Shown: in pieces, positions 7,741 through 17,305 of the stretch
Layout of the letters: each line of letters begins with the position of its first letter
How positions within the stretch are numbered: the first letter of the stretch is position 1
From: Butyrivibrio sp. YAB3001
GTDB taxonomy: Bacteria; Bacillota; Clostridia; Lachnospirales; Lachnospiraceae
Assembly (NCBI RefSeq): GCF_900112195.1
Contig: NZ_FOKR01000002.1
Span: 740,833 to 804,832, forward strand
DNA length: 64,000 bases
Direction: 5' to 3'
The notes under the pieces: generated by a model
What the model saw: the letters and a program-made list of their open reading frames with translations, nothing else
Told to the model about the DNA's origin: nothing
The model's database searches: none
Made by a program: the position numbers and the translations under genes

Positions 7741-10700
7741 TCACATTTTAGCATTATCATTTTCCTCATTTATGGCTTCTTCCAGCTCCTGATTTTCCTC
7801 ATCTTCCGTTCCTATGTTGTCCTTTGCTGTATCATTGTTTTCTTCGCTACCAGACACATCTGACAGTTCTTCAATCACAGGTTCTTCTTCATTCTCATCC
7901 TGCGATTTTTCAATAGCCTCAGGTAAAGAATCTGCATTTTCCTCAACATCTGAAGTATCATCGGCAAATTCATCAATAATAGCATCGCTGTTTTCTTCTG
8001 CCTCTACAGCTTTAGAAATATTTTCTTCCTCAATAGCAGTATCTGCACTTGCTTTCTTCTTTTTTGAAGAGGATTTATCTTTTTTCTTCTTACCTTTTTC
8101 CGGATTTATCTCATCATCATTATCTTCCATGCCTTCTTCAAGGAGAATTTCTTCAGAATCATCTTCTTCCGCTGCATCTACTTCTCCATAAATATCCCAC
8201 TCTGCATTTCCAAACTCTTCCAGTTCTTTTACATCAAACTGTATCAGCCTTGCTTCAAGTTCTTTTCCTGTTAAAAAACTACCTTCAGCAGAATCTAGAA
8301 GCATTGAAGTCTGAAGTTTGTTTTTGTTTCCGCTATAGTCGATATGAGCTTTAAGAATCTGTCCATAAACGTATCCGCAGTCAGGCGCATATCCATCAAT
8401 AGTAGTGTTATTTTTACCGCAGCTAAGTGTATTATTAGTTATTTCTTTTACGTAAGTCACTTCTCCTCTGCCAGCAATATCACTATAAACACTGGTAACT
8501 TCGTAGTGCCATGGGTTTGTTCCCTCAAAATCACTATTGCAATAATTACAATGATAATTACGATATTGTTGTCCATTGATTACACTTGTAGGACCAAGTT
8601 CTACTACATCTGTCGCAGTGAAATATTCATAACTAACTGACGTGCCCATGCAGGCATCTGTATGAACATGATATATCGGTTTTGTAAAACATCCGCCTTT
8701 TCTATTTTCACCAACCTGCTCTTTGTTACACTTCTTGTCATTACCGTCTAGGTGATAATGCCTGTCATAAGAAATCTTGCCGGGCATATTTTCTATAACT
8801 ACTGTTGTCTCAATACTTGCTATAGCGTCACTTATCTCAGCAAATGTGGCATCCTCTCTGATCTTAACGCCTTTAGTGAGCAATGTGGATGCCAATAACT
8901 TCTTTCCATTACTCACACGCTGAAAAACCGAATCAAACTTGGAATTAATTCCATTCATACTTTTTTCAAGCACTTCTCTTAGATTTCCCACGTTAGTAGA
9001 AACTGAATTATCAATACTATTAAGTTTGGTATCCATATTCTTGTTAATACTGTTAAACTGGTTAGTCATATTGTTATTTACAGTATCGATCTTGCCGTTT
9101 ATTTCTTTTCCGGTTGATGTAATCTTTCCATTTATGTCTTTTCCTGTACTTGCAAGGTTACCATTTATATCTTTTCCTGTAGCATCAAGCTTTCCGGTAA
9201 TGCTTGTTCCTGTCTGAGAAATTTTATCATTAACGTTCTTAGTGGTCTTATTGTACTTATCGTTAACGTTCTTGTTAGCTTCATCAATCTTGAGGTTCAC
9301 ATTATTATTAGTCTGCTCGATTTTTTCATTAACATTCTGATTTGCAAGATTTATCTTGTCATTGACATTTTTATTTATCTTCTCATATCTGGAATTTGAG
9401 TTTTTCTCTGCTTTATTAAATCCACCAGTAATGCTTTTTAGTAGACTTTCAAATTTCTCGCCAAGACTTGTATTTACACCATCAATTTTTTCATCGATGT
9501 CTTTCTTATTTGTATCAAGCTCATTTTTGATATATGTCTGATTCTGTGTAAACTTATTGTTGATATTCTTATTGATCTGCTTGGTCTTGTCATTGGTATT
9601 GTTATTTATTGTGGTAATTCCCTGAGCAAGTGCTTCATTAGTCTGCGCAATTTTTTCGCTCATTTCCTTATCAGACTTATCAAGTCTTTCATTTAAATTC
9701 TTGTTATTGTTATCCAGCTTTTCATTTATTCCATTAGCTGTGTTACTGATGTTCTCATTAATATCATTATTTGCTTTATCAAGTTTTTCGTTGATATCAC
9801 TACTTACTTTGTCAAGCTTGTCAGACATCTCTTTATCTGAATTTCCAAGCTTTTCAATCATGCTGTTGTGAATATTTGTGATCTTTTCGTTAAAACTATT
9901 ATTTGTCTGGTCAAGCTTTTCTGTGATATTGTTGTTGATTGTGCTGCTTGTCTGATCGATTTTTCCGCCAATGTCAGTATTGGTCTTATTTATATTGCTA
10001 TTAATATTGTTTGTTGATTTTTCTATTTTCTCACTGATATCACTGTTAGAACCTACAATTGCAGTAGTTATATCGTTCTTTGTCAGGTCCAGCCTGTTAT
10101 TAAAATTGTCATTTGTCTTAGTGAAGTTCTCATTAATACTTCTATTTGTCTCGTCGAATTTGTCATTTATATTTTTGTCAGTCTTATCAAACCTGTCATT
10201 TATATTCTTATCTGTCTTTGAAATCTTCTCATCTATATTATTGTTAGTTTGATCGAACCCTTCATTTATATTGTTATTAGTCTGTTCAAATTTTTCTGTG
10301 ATATTGTTGTTGATTGCGCTGCCTGTCTGATTGATTTTTCCGCTAATTTCAGTACTGGTCTTATTGATATTTTCATTAATAGTGTTTGTTGAATTATCTA
10401 TTTTTTCATTGATATCACTATTAGAATTGGAAATTGCAGTATTTATATCGTTCTTTACCTGATCAAGCTTTTCATTCAGCCCTGCACCCGTCTTATCAAT
10501 ATTCTCACTTATACCGGCACTTTTCTGGTCTATCTTCTCGCTTAAATTCTGAGCACTCTGACTGATGTTATTATTTATATCAGCATTGGAACTATCGATT
10601 TTTTCGAATATACTGCTATTTGACTGAACAAAATAGTTTTCCATATTTTTATTTGTAAGTTCATATTTTTCATTAATGGTATTGTAAGTACCTGTAAATC

Positions 10701-11637
10701 CATCATCAATGCTCTTATTAGTACTGCTAAACCATTTATCAATTCCATCACTTAAAAGCCCGATGCGTCCAAGAATTGAATTTTCTGAGTTCTTTACGCT
10801 ATTATCAAGCTGTGACAAAAGATTGTTCACATCACTGCGAAGGCCTGAAATATCATCTCTAAAAGCGCTTATAGTCTGGGAATTACAGTTCTCCATATTC
10901 TTATTCATTGCTTCAAGAGTTTCGATAAGTTTCTCTGACTTCTCATCAATACTTTCATTTATTGAATCGTCACCTTCCTTAATGCTCTTTTCAAGGCTAT
11001 CTGTAAGTTCCTTTGTCTGCTGCTGTGCCTTTTCAAAGCTTTCCTGAATCTTGGCAAGTTCAGCTTCTATTTCCTTAAAGCCGTTATCAATTGCTTCCCT
11101 GTTCTCACTTAAGCCGTTGTCAATCGTTGTGGTGAGTGTCTCAATCTTATTATTTGTCTCACTTATGCTTGTCTTAACTTCAGTAAGCTTTTCATCAAGT
11201 TCTGTCACCTTTTCGCTGATCGTTGTTGTGATCTTTTCTGTCTCGACAATGATTTTCTGAGTGTCAGACTTGATTTCTTTGGACTGTGTGTGAAGTTTCT
11301 CTGTATTATTGTTTATTGTGTCCTTAGTGCTGCTACTGCTTGCAATCTCATTTATAGTCTTAAGACTTTCCTTATTTCCTGTAACTGTCTTATCAAGCTC
11401 ATTTAAGTAATCATGAATTTCCTTTAATTTATCTGATGTTTCCTTATTTGCCTTTTTCTCATTTTCTGCAAACTCCTCAGTTGCACTGGTAGCCACGATC
11501 GGCGTGCTGATATAGATCAGTCCTGCGCTTAAAGCAAGAGCAATTACCACCGCTACTGCCACTACTTTCGTGTCATGTCGCTTTAACTTTTTCAGAAGCT
11601 CCTTGATCGAATTATTTGTCTTGTCTTTCTTTTTCAT
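7741..11637 (-). CDS. Giant anchored coiled-coil protein of 11-residue repeats
   Basis: 1298 residues from the ATG at 11637, which has GGAGA upstream. A longer frame starts at 11793 but overlaps the promoter -10. Layout: a basic N-terminus, then one membrane segment at residues ~25-45 (VVAVAVVIALALSAGLIYIS). A stalk from ~50 to ~895 follows. From about residue 340 onward it is some 45 units of 11 residues with the consensus (I/F/L)(D/N)xTxxxINEK, a right-handed hendecad coiled coil. At ~905-935 is GKKLLASTLLTKGVKI with DATFAEISDAI, a motif common in phage tail proteins. At ~950-1090 is a Cys/His module (GGCFTKPIYHVHTDAC, YHCNYCNSDF, LSCGKNNTTIDGY), and finally a highly acidic tail broken by KGKKKKDK. 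No LPXTG is present. Probably a cell-surface stalk or filament; the function is unknown. Confidence 0.7.
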   Translation of the reverse strand: MKKKDKTNNSIKELLKKLKRHDTKVVAVAVVIALALSAGLIYISTPIVATSATEEFAENEKKANKETSDKLKEIHDYLNELDKTVTGNKESLKTINEIASSSSTKDTINNNTEKLHTQSKEIKSDTQKIIVETEKITTTISEKVTELDEKLTEVKTSISETNNKIETLTTTIDNGLSENREAIDNGFKEIEAELAKIQESFEKAQQQTKELTDSLEKSIKEGDDSINESIDEKSEKLIETLEAMNKNMENCNSQTISAFRDDISGLRSDVNNLLSQLDNSVKNSENSILGRIGLLSDGIDKWFSSTNKSIDDGFTGTYNTINEKYELTNKNMENYFVQSNSSIFEKIDSSNADINNNISQSAQNLSEKIDQKSAGISENIDKTGAGLNEKLDQVKNDINTAISNSNSDINEKIDNSTNTINENINKTSTEISGKINQTGSAINNNITEKFEQTNNNINEGFDQTNNNIDEKISKTDKNINDRFDKTDKNINDKFDETNRSINENFTKTNDNFNNRLDLTKNDITTAIVGSNSDISEKIEKSTNNINSNINKTNTDIGGKIDQTSSTINNNITEKLDQTNNSFNEKITNIHNSMIEKLGNSDKEMSDKLDKVSSDINEKLDKANNDINENISNTANGINEKLDNNNKNLNERLDKSDKEMSEKIAQTNEALAQGITTINNNTNDKTKQINKNINNKFTQNQTYIKNELDTNKKDIDEKIDGVNTSLGEKFESLLKSITGGFNKAEKNSNSRYEKINKNVNDKINLANQNVNEKIEQTNNNVNLKIDEANKNVNDKYNKTTKNVNDKISQTGTSITGKLDATGKDINGNLASTGKDINGKITSTGKEINGKIDTVNNNMTNQFNSINKNMDTKLNSIDNSVSTNVGNLREVLEKSMNGINSKFDSVFQRVSNGKKLLASTLLTKGVKIREDATFAEISDAIASIETTVVIENMPGKISYDRHYHLDGNDKKCNKEQVGENRKGGCFTKPIYHVHTDACMGTSVSYEYFTATDVVELGPTSVINGQQYRNYHCNYCNSDFEGTNPWHYEVTSVYSDIAGRGEVTYVKEITNNTLSCGKNNTTIDGYAPDCGYVYGQILKAHIDYSGNKNKLQTSMLLDSAEGSFLTGKELEARLIQFDVKELEEFGNAEWDIYGEVDAAEEDDSEEILLEEGMEDNDDEINPEKGKKKKDKSSSKKKKASADTAIEEENISKAVEAEENSDAIIDEFADDTSDVEENADSLPEAIEKSQDENEEEPVIEELSDVSGSEENNDTAKDNIGTEDEENQELEEAINEENDNAKM

Positions 11638-11791
11638 TAATCCACTTTTCTCCTTTTCGTTGCGCAAAAAAGCAGAAAAAATGAAAAAGGTAATCCATAG
11701 TTTCGCTCTCTTGCAAACTATAAAATTATTTGTTGGAAAATCATCGAGAGAATTCTCGTGATTCTTGTCGACTGAATGCCGACGAAAATTC

Positions 11792-11819
11792 ATTATACAT
11801 ATTTCAAAAAGAAAAACAA
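11792..11819 (-). promoter_or_regulatory. Promoter of the coiled-coil gene
   Basis: On the minus strand TTGTTT (11814-11819), a 16-nt spacer and a perfect TATAAT (11792-11797). The leader would be about 150 nt. Its position argues against the upstream in-frame start at 11793. Confidence 0.7.
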
Positions 11820-11855
11820 GACCTATTTTTGTGAAAAAAATGTGAACCGCCTCAC

Positions 11856-13184
11856 CTACACTTTCCTAAGCAGCAGCTCAACCACAAATCCATTGTCGTT
11901 GTAATATTCCATACCGCCGCCCTGTTTGTTCATATAATTTTTGCAAAGATACATTCCAAGACCATATCCAGATTTGCTCTGCGCATTTCTGCCCCTGTAA
12001 TATTTCTCGGCAATCAAAGGAAGGTCATCTTTATCCACACCCGGACCATGATCCCTTATTGTTATCCTGATGAAACTTCCGCTTTTGCCATCTCCCATCA
12101 GCATTTGTTCAGTTTCAGAAAAAGAAACCAAAATATCAGTTCCTGCGTACTTTGCAGAATTGCCAATGATATTATCGATAATCTGTTCCATGCGCTGTCT
12201 GTCCATATAAACAAGGCACGGATAAATGTGATTTTCTAAAATAACATTTCCAAAACAGGAAAGATTCTTTATCCTTTCCTCCAAAATCAGAGTGCTTTCC
12301 TCGCATACATTAATGTCAATCTGTTCCATTTTCTCAAGACTTGCATGCATAACATCGCTCATAAGTGCGCTCACACTCTGGGATTTTGCGGAAATAATCC
12401 TTACTTTATCAAGATTATCCCTGCATTCTGCTATCTGCGCCTCACTTTCAGGATTGGAACCTGCTGCCGAAAGCTCTTTTTCTTTTCTTAAATACTTTAG
12501 TTCAAGAACTTCACAGGTTGCATTTATCACAGCAAGGGGTGTCTTTATATCGTGGCTTAATCCCTGAATAAGTTCTTTTCTTGCAATCTCTGCCCTGCGT
12601 TCTCTGTCGATAGAAAGCTTCACCTGTTCTCTCATTATGTCAAAGCCCTCAACAAAGGTGCCAAACACATTGTTCTTGCGAATGGGAAGCGGTTTGTCCA
12701 GCTCACCCTTTGCAATATCCGCCGCGAAATCCTTGAGTTCTTCAACAGGTCGCATAAAGCTATTGTATATATAACAAAACAACACATACCCGCCCAAAAG
12801 CACAAAGAGCCACAGCGCTATCCCCGCTTTTAAAAGTCTGTTACCAGCATCGTCAAAATTCTCTTCTCTGTCATTCCAGGCAACTTTACCAACATACTCA
12901 TTTTTTATGTCAAGGTCCATCACAAGAGCCCCCGATGAATATAGCTGCGAAAGCTCTGCGTCATTGATTTCCCTTGCCATCACAATATAACATGAGTATT
13001 TGTCCTCGACTTCAGTTTCCGGTATTCCATTTTCAATATCCTGCTCTACCTTGTGAAGAATATCGTTGTAATATACAATATCTCTTTTCCCAAACTCCGC
13101 TTTTTTACTGAGATTGAAAAAGAAAGCCAGTGCAATAGCCATTATTATGGTAAAAGAAACAAATAACTGTCTTAAGCTTTTCAT
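11856..13184 (-). CDS. Membrane sensor histidine kinase
   Basis: 442 residues from the ATG at 13184, which overlaps the regulator stop as ATGA, so the two are translationally coupled. Membrane segments lie at residues ~7-24 and ~121-140 around a ~95-residue extracellular domain. A HAMP linker, the HisKA box QGLSHDIKTPLAVINATCE with His211, the N-box IIDNIIGNSAKYAG and the G-boxes DHGPGVDKDD and GYGLGMYLCKNY follow. It autophosphorylates and passes phosphate to the regulator encoded just upstream. It sits in a cassette with an ABC exporter, so an envelope-stress or peptide signal is likely. The signal is inferred. Confidence 0.92.
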   Translation of the reverse strand: MKSLRQLFVSFTIIMAIALAFFFNLSKKAEFGKRDIVYYNDILHKVEQDIENGIPETEVEDKYSCYIVMAREINDAELSQLYSSGALVMDLDIKNEYVGKVAWNDREENFDDAGNRLLKAGIALWLFVLLGGYVLFCYIYNSFMRPVEELKDFAADIAKGELDKPLPIRKNNVFGTFVEGFDIMREQVKLSIDRERRAEIARKELIQGLSHDIKTPLAVINATCEVLELKYLRKEKELSAAGSNPESEAQIAECRDNLDKVRIISAKSQSVSALMSDVMHASLEKMEQIDINVCEESTLILEERIKNLSCFGNVILENHIYPCLVYMDRQRMEQIIDNIIGNSAKYAGTDILVSFSETEQMLMGDGKSGSFIRITIRDHGPGVDKDDLPLIAEKYYRGRNAQSKSGYGLGMYLCKNYMNKQGGGMEYYNDNGFVVELLLRKV

Positions 13185-13894
13185 GATAGTTCCAAAATAT
13201 ATCCTGTTCCCCAAACCGTCTTTATAAACTTAGGATCGTTTGGATTTTCTTCAATCTTTTCCCTGAGTTTCCTTATATGCACATTGAGCGTACTGTCACT
13301 AAAGAACGTATCTCCCCACACCTCGTCAAAAAGAACTTCCTTTTTTACTATAGTGTCGTGATGCTTGTACAGACAGTCCAAAAGAGCATATTCTTTTGCC
13401 TTTAAAGGAATACTCCTTCCATCTATTACCACAGACATTGTGGAATAGTTCATTGAAAAGCCCTCGTCTGCGCTTTTCGCATTATTATTTGCAGGCGTAT
13501 CAAAGAGATTTGCTGCATTTTTCATCTGCTCAATTCTTTTTAGATTAACCTTGACCTTTGCCAAAAGAACCGAGAGACTATAGGGCTTTTTAATATAATC
13601 ATCACCGCCAATAGACAGAGCGATAAGTACATCATCATCGCTCTGTCTTGCGCTTATAAACAATATTGGAAGCTGCATATCTTCGCGTAGCTTTTTGCAA
13701 ACTTCAAATCCCGTTCCGTCTCCAAGATTTATATCAAGAAGAACCATATCGGCCGTATCGCCCTCATCAAAAAAGCTGTAACAGGCTGCTGCACTATCCA
13801 CATACATGGTCAATACATCAAACATTCTGAAGTATTCGGCAGTCATTTTTGCAAGTTCTATCTCATCATCTACTATTAGGCAGTTGTAATGCAT
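13181..13894 (-). CDS. OmpR-family response regulator
   Basis: 237 residues from the ATG at 13894 (GGAG eight bases upstream); the in-frame extension of 15 codons lacks a site. The receiver domain has the acidic pair in IVDDE, the phosphoacceptor in DMVLLDINLGDGTG, and the conserved Lys in YIKKPYSL. The C-terminal winged helix contains LLDCLYKHHDTIVKKEVL and LNVHIRKLREKIEENPNDP. It pairs with the kinase that overlaps its stop codon. Its likely target is the 11-bp direct repeat upstream of the HlyD-like gene of the same cassette. Confidence 0.94.
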   Translation of the reverse strand: MHYNCLIVDDEIELAKMTAEYFRMFDVLTMYVDSAAACYSFFDEGDTADMVLLDINLGDGTGFEVCKKLREDMQLPILFISARQSDDDVLIALSIGGDDYIKKPYSLSVLLAKVKVNLKRIEQMKNAANLFDTPANNNAKSADEGFSMNYSTMSVVIDGRSIPLKAKEYALLDCLYKHHDTIVKKEVLFDEVWGDTFFSDSTLNVHIRKLREKIEENPNDPKFIKTVWGTGYILELS

Positions 13895-13935
13895 ATTTTC
13901 ATCTCCATATGGCTTATATTTTACCATAATGTCAA

Positions 13936-13988
13936 TCACTGTTCACTTGCTACCATAACTAATCTGCGCATTTTTATCTGAACAGTAC
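13936..13988 (-). repeat. 53-bp dispersed palindromic repeat, TTACTGTT family
   Basis: The minus strand starts GTACTGTTCAGATAAAAATG and ends GCAAGTGAACAGTGA, so the ends (CTGTTCA and TGAACAG) are inverted repeats. It fills most of the 102-nt gap between the permease and regulator genes of the export cassette. Closest relative: 23826-23879. Confidence 0.6.
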
Positions 13989-13996
13989 AAATGTCT

Positions 13997-16372
13997 TCAT
14001 TCTTCCGTAATCATTTTTACAGGCTCAAGTTTCTTAATCCTTCGTCCCATAAATGCTGCCGTGGAGAGCGCTACAGTGCAGATAATGATCGATGTAAGGA
14101 TATATGAAAAAGGATCTACAGCAAAATTTGTTTTCTTAAAACCAAATATCTTCATAGTGATAACCAAAAGCTCATTGCCAAGAAAAGGAGATGCCAAGAG
14201 CCCCAGGGTAACACCTATAAGGATTGCCGGCATATTTGACAGCATAACCTGAATGATAAGCTGACGTGAAGTAAATCCAAGCGCTTTACTTACGCCCAAA
14301 TTGCGCCACTGCTTATTGATGTTGGTACGAACTATAAGAGACTCAACAAATGCTACGATCAGGATGGTAAGAAATGCGATCAAATACGCAAAGGCATTTA
14401 TACTGCTTTTCACAAGACCTATAGTCTGATTCATTGCCTCAGAATAATCTGATACGGTAATTTCCGGAAAAGCATCCTTGAACTCTTTCTCAAATTCTGC
14501 AAAGGAAACTCCCTCTTTTAAATTTATGCAGACATTCATTGAATCAGGCAGTGCTGTTGCCTTAGACAAACCTTCAGTAGTCATAAATGCCATATATCCC
14601 ATACTATTCATAGTCTGACAAATGCCACATACTATATAATCTTCATCTGCCATATCATTTTTTACAGTGACCACATCACCCATCTCTACTTCAAGGCTTT
14701 TTGCTGCATTTGTCGCAAGCATTACTTCATTTGGATACATAGGCCAGCGCCCTTCAATAACAGCTCCACCGATGATAGTTGATGAATCCGAAACTGCCCT
14801 TGTGGAAAGAGCCTGCTTTTTCTTTTTATTGGAATAATTGACGCTGATCCATATCTCTCTTCGTGTATTATCAACAGTTCTCATTCCGGCCACTGTCTTT
14901 TCCATAGCTTCACTTCCGTAGAAATAAGCATCATACACATCAAAACCACCCATTTCAAGGACGCCTGCTTCGCTTCCATAAGTATCCATAAGCCCAAATG
15001 CAACTATGGAAGATATTGACAAGATCATCATGATAAAAATAATTCCAAGCTGATTCTTAAACTTTCCAAAAGTATCTTTGAGCGCAAGAGTTACAGGAAT
15101 TGAAAAGTGCGTTTTATCAAAAGAGAAATAGTTCTTTTTGTAATTGTGTGTATTTATCCCACCTTTAAGAGCAGATAAAACACTTACCTTGCTGTACTGT
15201 CTTCCAAGAACCACCGTCAAAAGTCCTACCAGTATGCATATACTTATAAAAACAACAAATCCAATAGCAAAATTGACCGGCTGATTCCACTCAAGTCCCA
15301 GTGTTATAAGCATTATCACAGCTATTTTGTCTATAAGAAGCGCTCCGGCAAGTATTCCTGTGATTGCCCCAATCCCCGAAACCAAAAGGAGCTGGAAAAG
15401 AAGTATCAGCACAAGTTCACGCACTGTATAGCCGGAAGCTTCCATGATGGCTGTGTTTTTCATATTTGTCATAATATAGTTTTTTACGCTGAAATTTATT
15501 ATGACTATAGCTATTATCCAGATGATCACTGCAAAAAGAAATGTCAGCGCCACAAAAATAAAAGGCAGTACCATTGAGGCTGTTTTCATGAGCTCGGCTG
15601 GAATAAAATTCACGCTGGAATCAGAGCCCGCATGAGTCTTTATGTACTCGCCAAGCCAGTTCATCACCTCATCTTTAATCTCATCTGAAATCGTAGTCAC
15701 GTCGGTATGTTTCTTTTTAGCCGTATCTGTCAGCTGAGTTTTTAAATATCTGCAGTCTGAAATTGTCATTGGATTATCAAATCGGATTTTTTCATAGAGG
15801 CTGTCAGATACATACACTTTGTAGGTTCCCAAATTCATCGGAGAACAAAATACATTATCCTCGTTGAAAGCCGCAACTTTAAGATCATACATATTATCGC
15901 CAATTTTAAGCTGAAGTATTGATCCTATATCAAAGGTAGTACTCAGGGAAATCGGGATTATGGCATCGTTCCCGGAAAGACCTGTTGCATCTGTACTAAG
16001 TGTCTGAATTGTGCAATCTTCCTCATAGCTGCTTAGATAAAACTGATACTCGATAAAGTTTTTATTTCCTTTAAGCCTGTACTTGGCGCCACATCCTAAA
16101 TAGCTCTGTTCTTCATAATTCTTTAGATAAACATTACCCCTTATCGCTTCTTCAACCCTTGAAATAAGTGCCTCGTTATTATCCACAAGAACCATAAGAT
16201 CTGCGGCATTTATCTTTTCACAATTAGTATCAATTACCTTCCCCGTATCCACAAGAAATGACGCGCAGATAAAGATAAAAAGTGCAGAGAGCGCGGAAAG
16301 GATAAAGAAGGTGATCATATCACCTTTTTGCTTTTTTATGTTATTCTTTGCTATAAAGAAAAATCTATACAC
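13997..16372 (-). CDS. ABC transporter permease, FtsX/MacB type
   Basis: 791 residues. An N-terminal membrane segment (FFILSALSALFIFICASF) is followed by a large extracytoplasmic domain, a group of three membrane helices around residues 270-390, a second extracytoplasmic domain, and a C-terminal helix group (INAFAYLIAFLTILIVAFVE onward). This is two FtsX-like units in one chain, the build of BceB/MacB-like permeases that export or remove peptides and other envelope-active compounds rather than import nutrients. The ATPase gene lies upstream across a 114-nt gap, with the two-component genes downstream. Substrate unknown. Confidence 0.88.
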   Translation of the reverse strand: MYRFFFIAKNNIKKQKGDMITFFILSALSALFIFICASFLVDTGKVIDTNCEKINAADLMVLVDNNEALISRVEEAIRGNVYLKNYEEQSYLGCGAKYRLKGNKNFIEYQFYLSSYEEDCTIQTLSTDATGLSGNDAIIPISLSTTFDIGSILQLKIGDNMYDLKVAAFNEDNVFCSPMNLGTYKVYVSDSLYEKIRFDNPMTISDCRYLKTQLTDTAKKKHTDVTTISDEIKDEVMNWLGEYIKTHAGSDSSVNFIPAELMKTASMVLPFIFVALTFLFAVIIWIIAIVIINFSVKNYIMTNMKNTAIMEASGYTVRELVLILLFQLLLVSGIGAITGILAGALLIDKIAVIMLITLGLEWNQPVNFAIGFVVFISICILVGLLTVVLGRQYSKVSVLSALKGGINTHNYKKNYFSFDKTHFSIPVTLALKDTFGKFKNQLGIIFIMMILSISSIVAFGLMDTYGSEAGVLEMGGFDVYDAYFYGSEAMEKTVAGMRTVDNTRREIWISVNYSNKKKKQALSTRAVSDSSTIIGGAVIEGRWPMYPNEVMLATNAAKSLEVEMGDVVTVKNDMADEDYIVCGICQTMNSMGYMAFMTTEGLSKATALPDSMNVCINLKEGVSFAEFEKEFKDAFPEITVSDYSEAMNQTIGLVKSSINAFAYLIAFLTILIVAFVESLIVRTNINKQWRNLGVSKALGFTSRQLIIQVMLSNMPAILIGVTLGLLASPFLGNELLVITMKIFGFKKTNFAVDPFSYILTSIIICTVALSTAAFMGRRIKKLEPVKMITEE

Positions 16373-16486
16373 GGTATTTCCCTCTCAAAACTAATGATAT
16401 AACGGTCAAAAATGATGTAACAGACTGTTCCGCCCAATGCGTTGCCACAATCCTACGTAATATTCGAAAAATCATTCATCACCTGA

Positions 16487-17305
16487 TTACCAGCCCATAT
16501 CCTGCAAAAAGTTTTTAAGGCGCTGATGGCGCTTTTTGGCTTCCTCCAAATGCGGATTAGTCTTATCCATATAATCTCCAACATAAGGTCCGAGCTCTAT
16601 TTCATCACTAATTATCCCGTCAGAAAGATAGATTATCCTGTTACCTCTTTCTGCTGCCTTAATTGTATGCGTTACCATGACAATGCTCTGGCCCTCATCA
16701 TTTAAGCTCGAAAGAATATTAAGAACATTATCAGTATTCTGCGAATTAAGAGCCCCTGTGGGCTCATCTGCAAAAAGAACCTCAGGGCTGTTTATAACAC
16801 CTCTTACCACAGCAATTCTCTGCTGCTGCCCTCCTGAGAGCTGAGTAGGAAATTTCCTGTAATCATTTTCTTCTATCTCCACATTGTGAAGCAGCATTTT
16901 GGCTTTTTGAGCAAGAGCTTTTCTATCGTTGTGCTTTAAAAGTCCACATACCATTACGTTGTCAAGCGCGCTCATACTGTCATTTAGGTAGTTTTGCTGA
17001 AAAACAAAACCTACATGGTCTCTTCTGAATGCCGCAAGCTTATCATTATTAAAAGTTGAGATCTCTGTTTCAGTGTCTTTTCCCTCATCAAAATACGTTA
17101 TGGTTCCCATGCTGGGTCTGTCCATTCCGGAAAGTGCATATAAAAGCGTACTCTTCCCCGAACCGGAATTTCCCATGATGACAGTGAAATCACCTTTATA
17201 TATTGATAGATTCAGATTTTTTAACACATGCTGCTGAACTGAACCATTTGAAAATGTCTTGGAAAGATCCTTTACATCCAAAAGTTTACTTTTTGCTGAT
17301 AACAT
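16487..17305 (-). CDS. ABC transporter ATPase, MacB/LolD type
   Basis: 272 residues. Walker A GNSGSGKSTLL, Q-loop GFVFQQNYL, signature LSGGQQQRIAVVRG, Walker B VLFADEPTGALN, and the switch His in VMVTHTIKAAE. The sequence around the signature and the DEPTGALN box place it with MacB/BceA-type ATPases that pair with FtsX permeases. Its ATG overlaps the adaptor stop codon as TAATG, so the two are translationally coupled. Confidence 0.94.
   Translation of the reverse strand: MLSAKSKLLDVKDLSKTFSNGSVQQHVLKNLNLSIYKGDFTVIMGNSGSGKSTLLYALSGMDRPSMGTITYFDEGKDTETEISTFNNDKLAAFRRDHVGFVFQQNYLNDSMSALDNVMVCGLLKHNDRKALAQKAKMLLHNVEIEENDYRKFPTQLSGGQQQRIAVVRGVINSPEVLFADEPTGALNSQNTDNVLNILSSLNDEGQSIVMVTHTIKAAERGNRIIYLSDGIISDEIELGPYVGDYMDKTNPHLEEAKKRHQRLKNFLQDMGW

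Noticed and set aside
8905-8935. Phage-tail-like motif suggesting a prophage
   Set aside because: Only this motif in the coiled-coil protein is phage-like; no capsid, terminase, integrase or lysis gene is nearby.
11638-11793. N-terminal extension of the coiled-coil protein
   Set aside because: The extended start overlaps the TATAAT of its promoter, while the ATG at 11637 has a GGAGA site.
16373-16486. Separate promoter or repeat in the gap between ATPase and permease genes
   Set aside because: A short AACAG/CTGTT stem is present, but no convincing promoter or full member of the repeat family.
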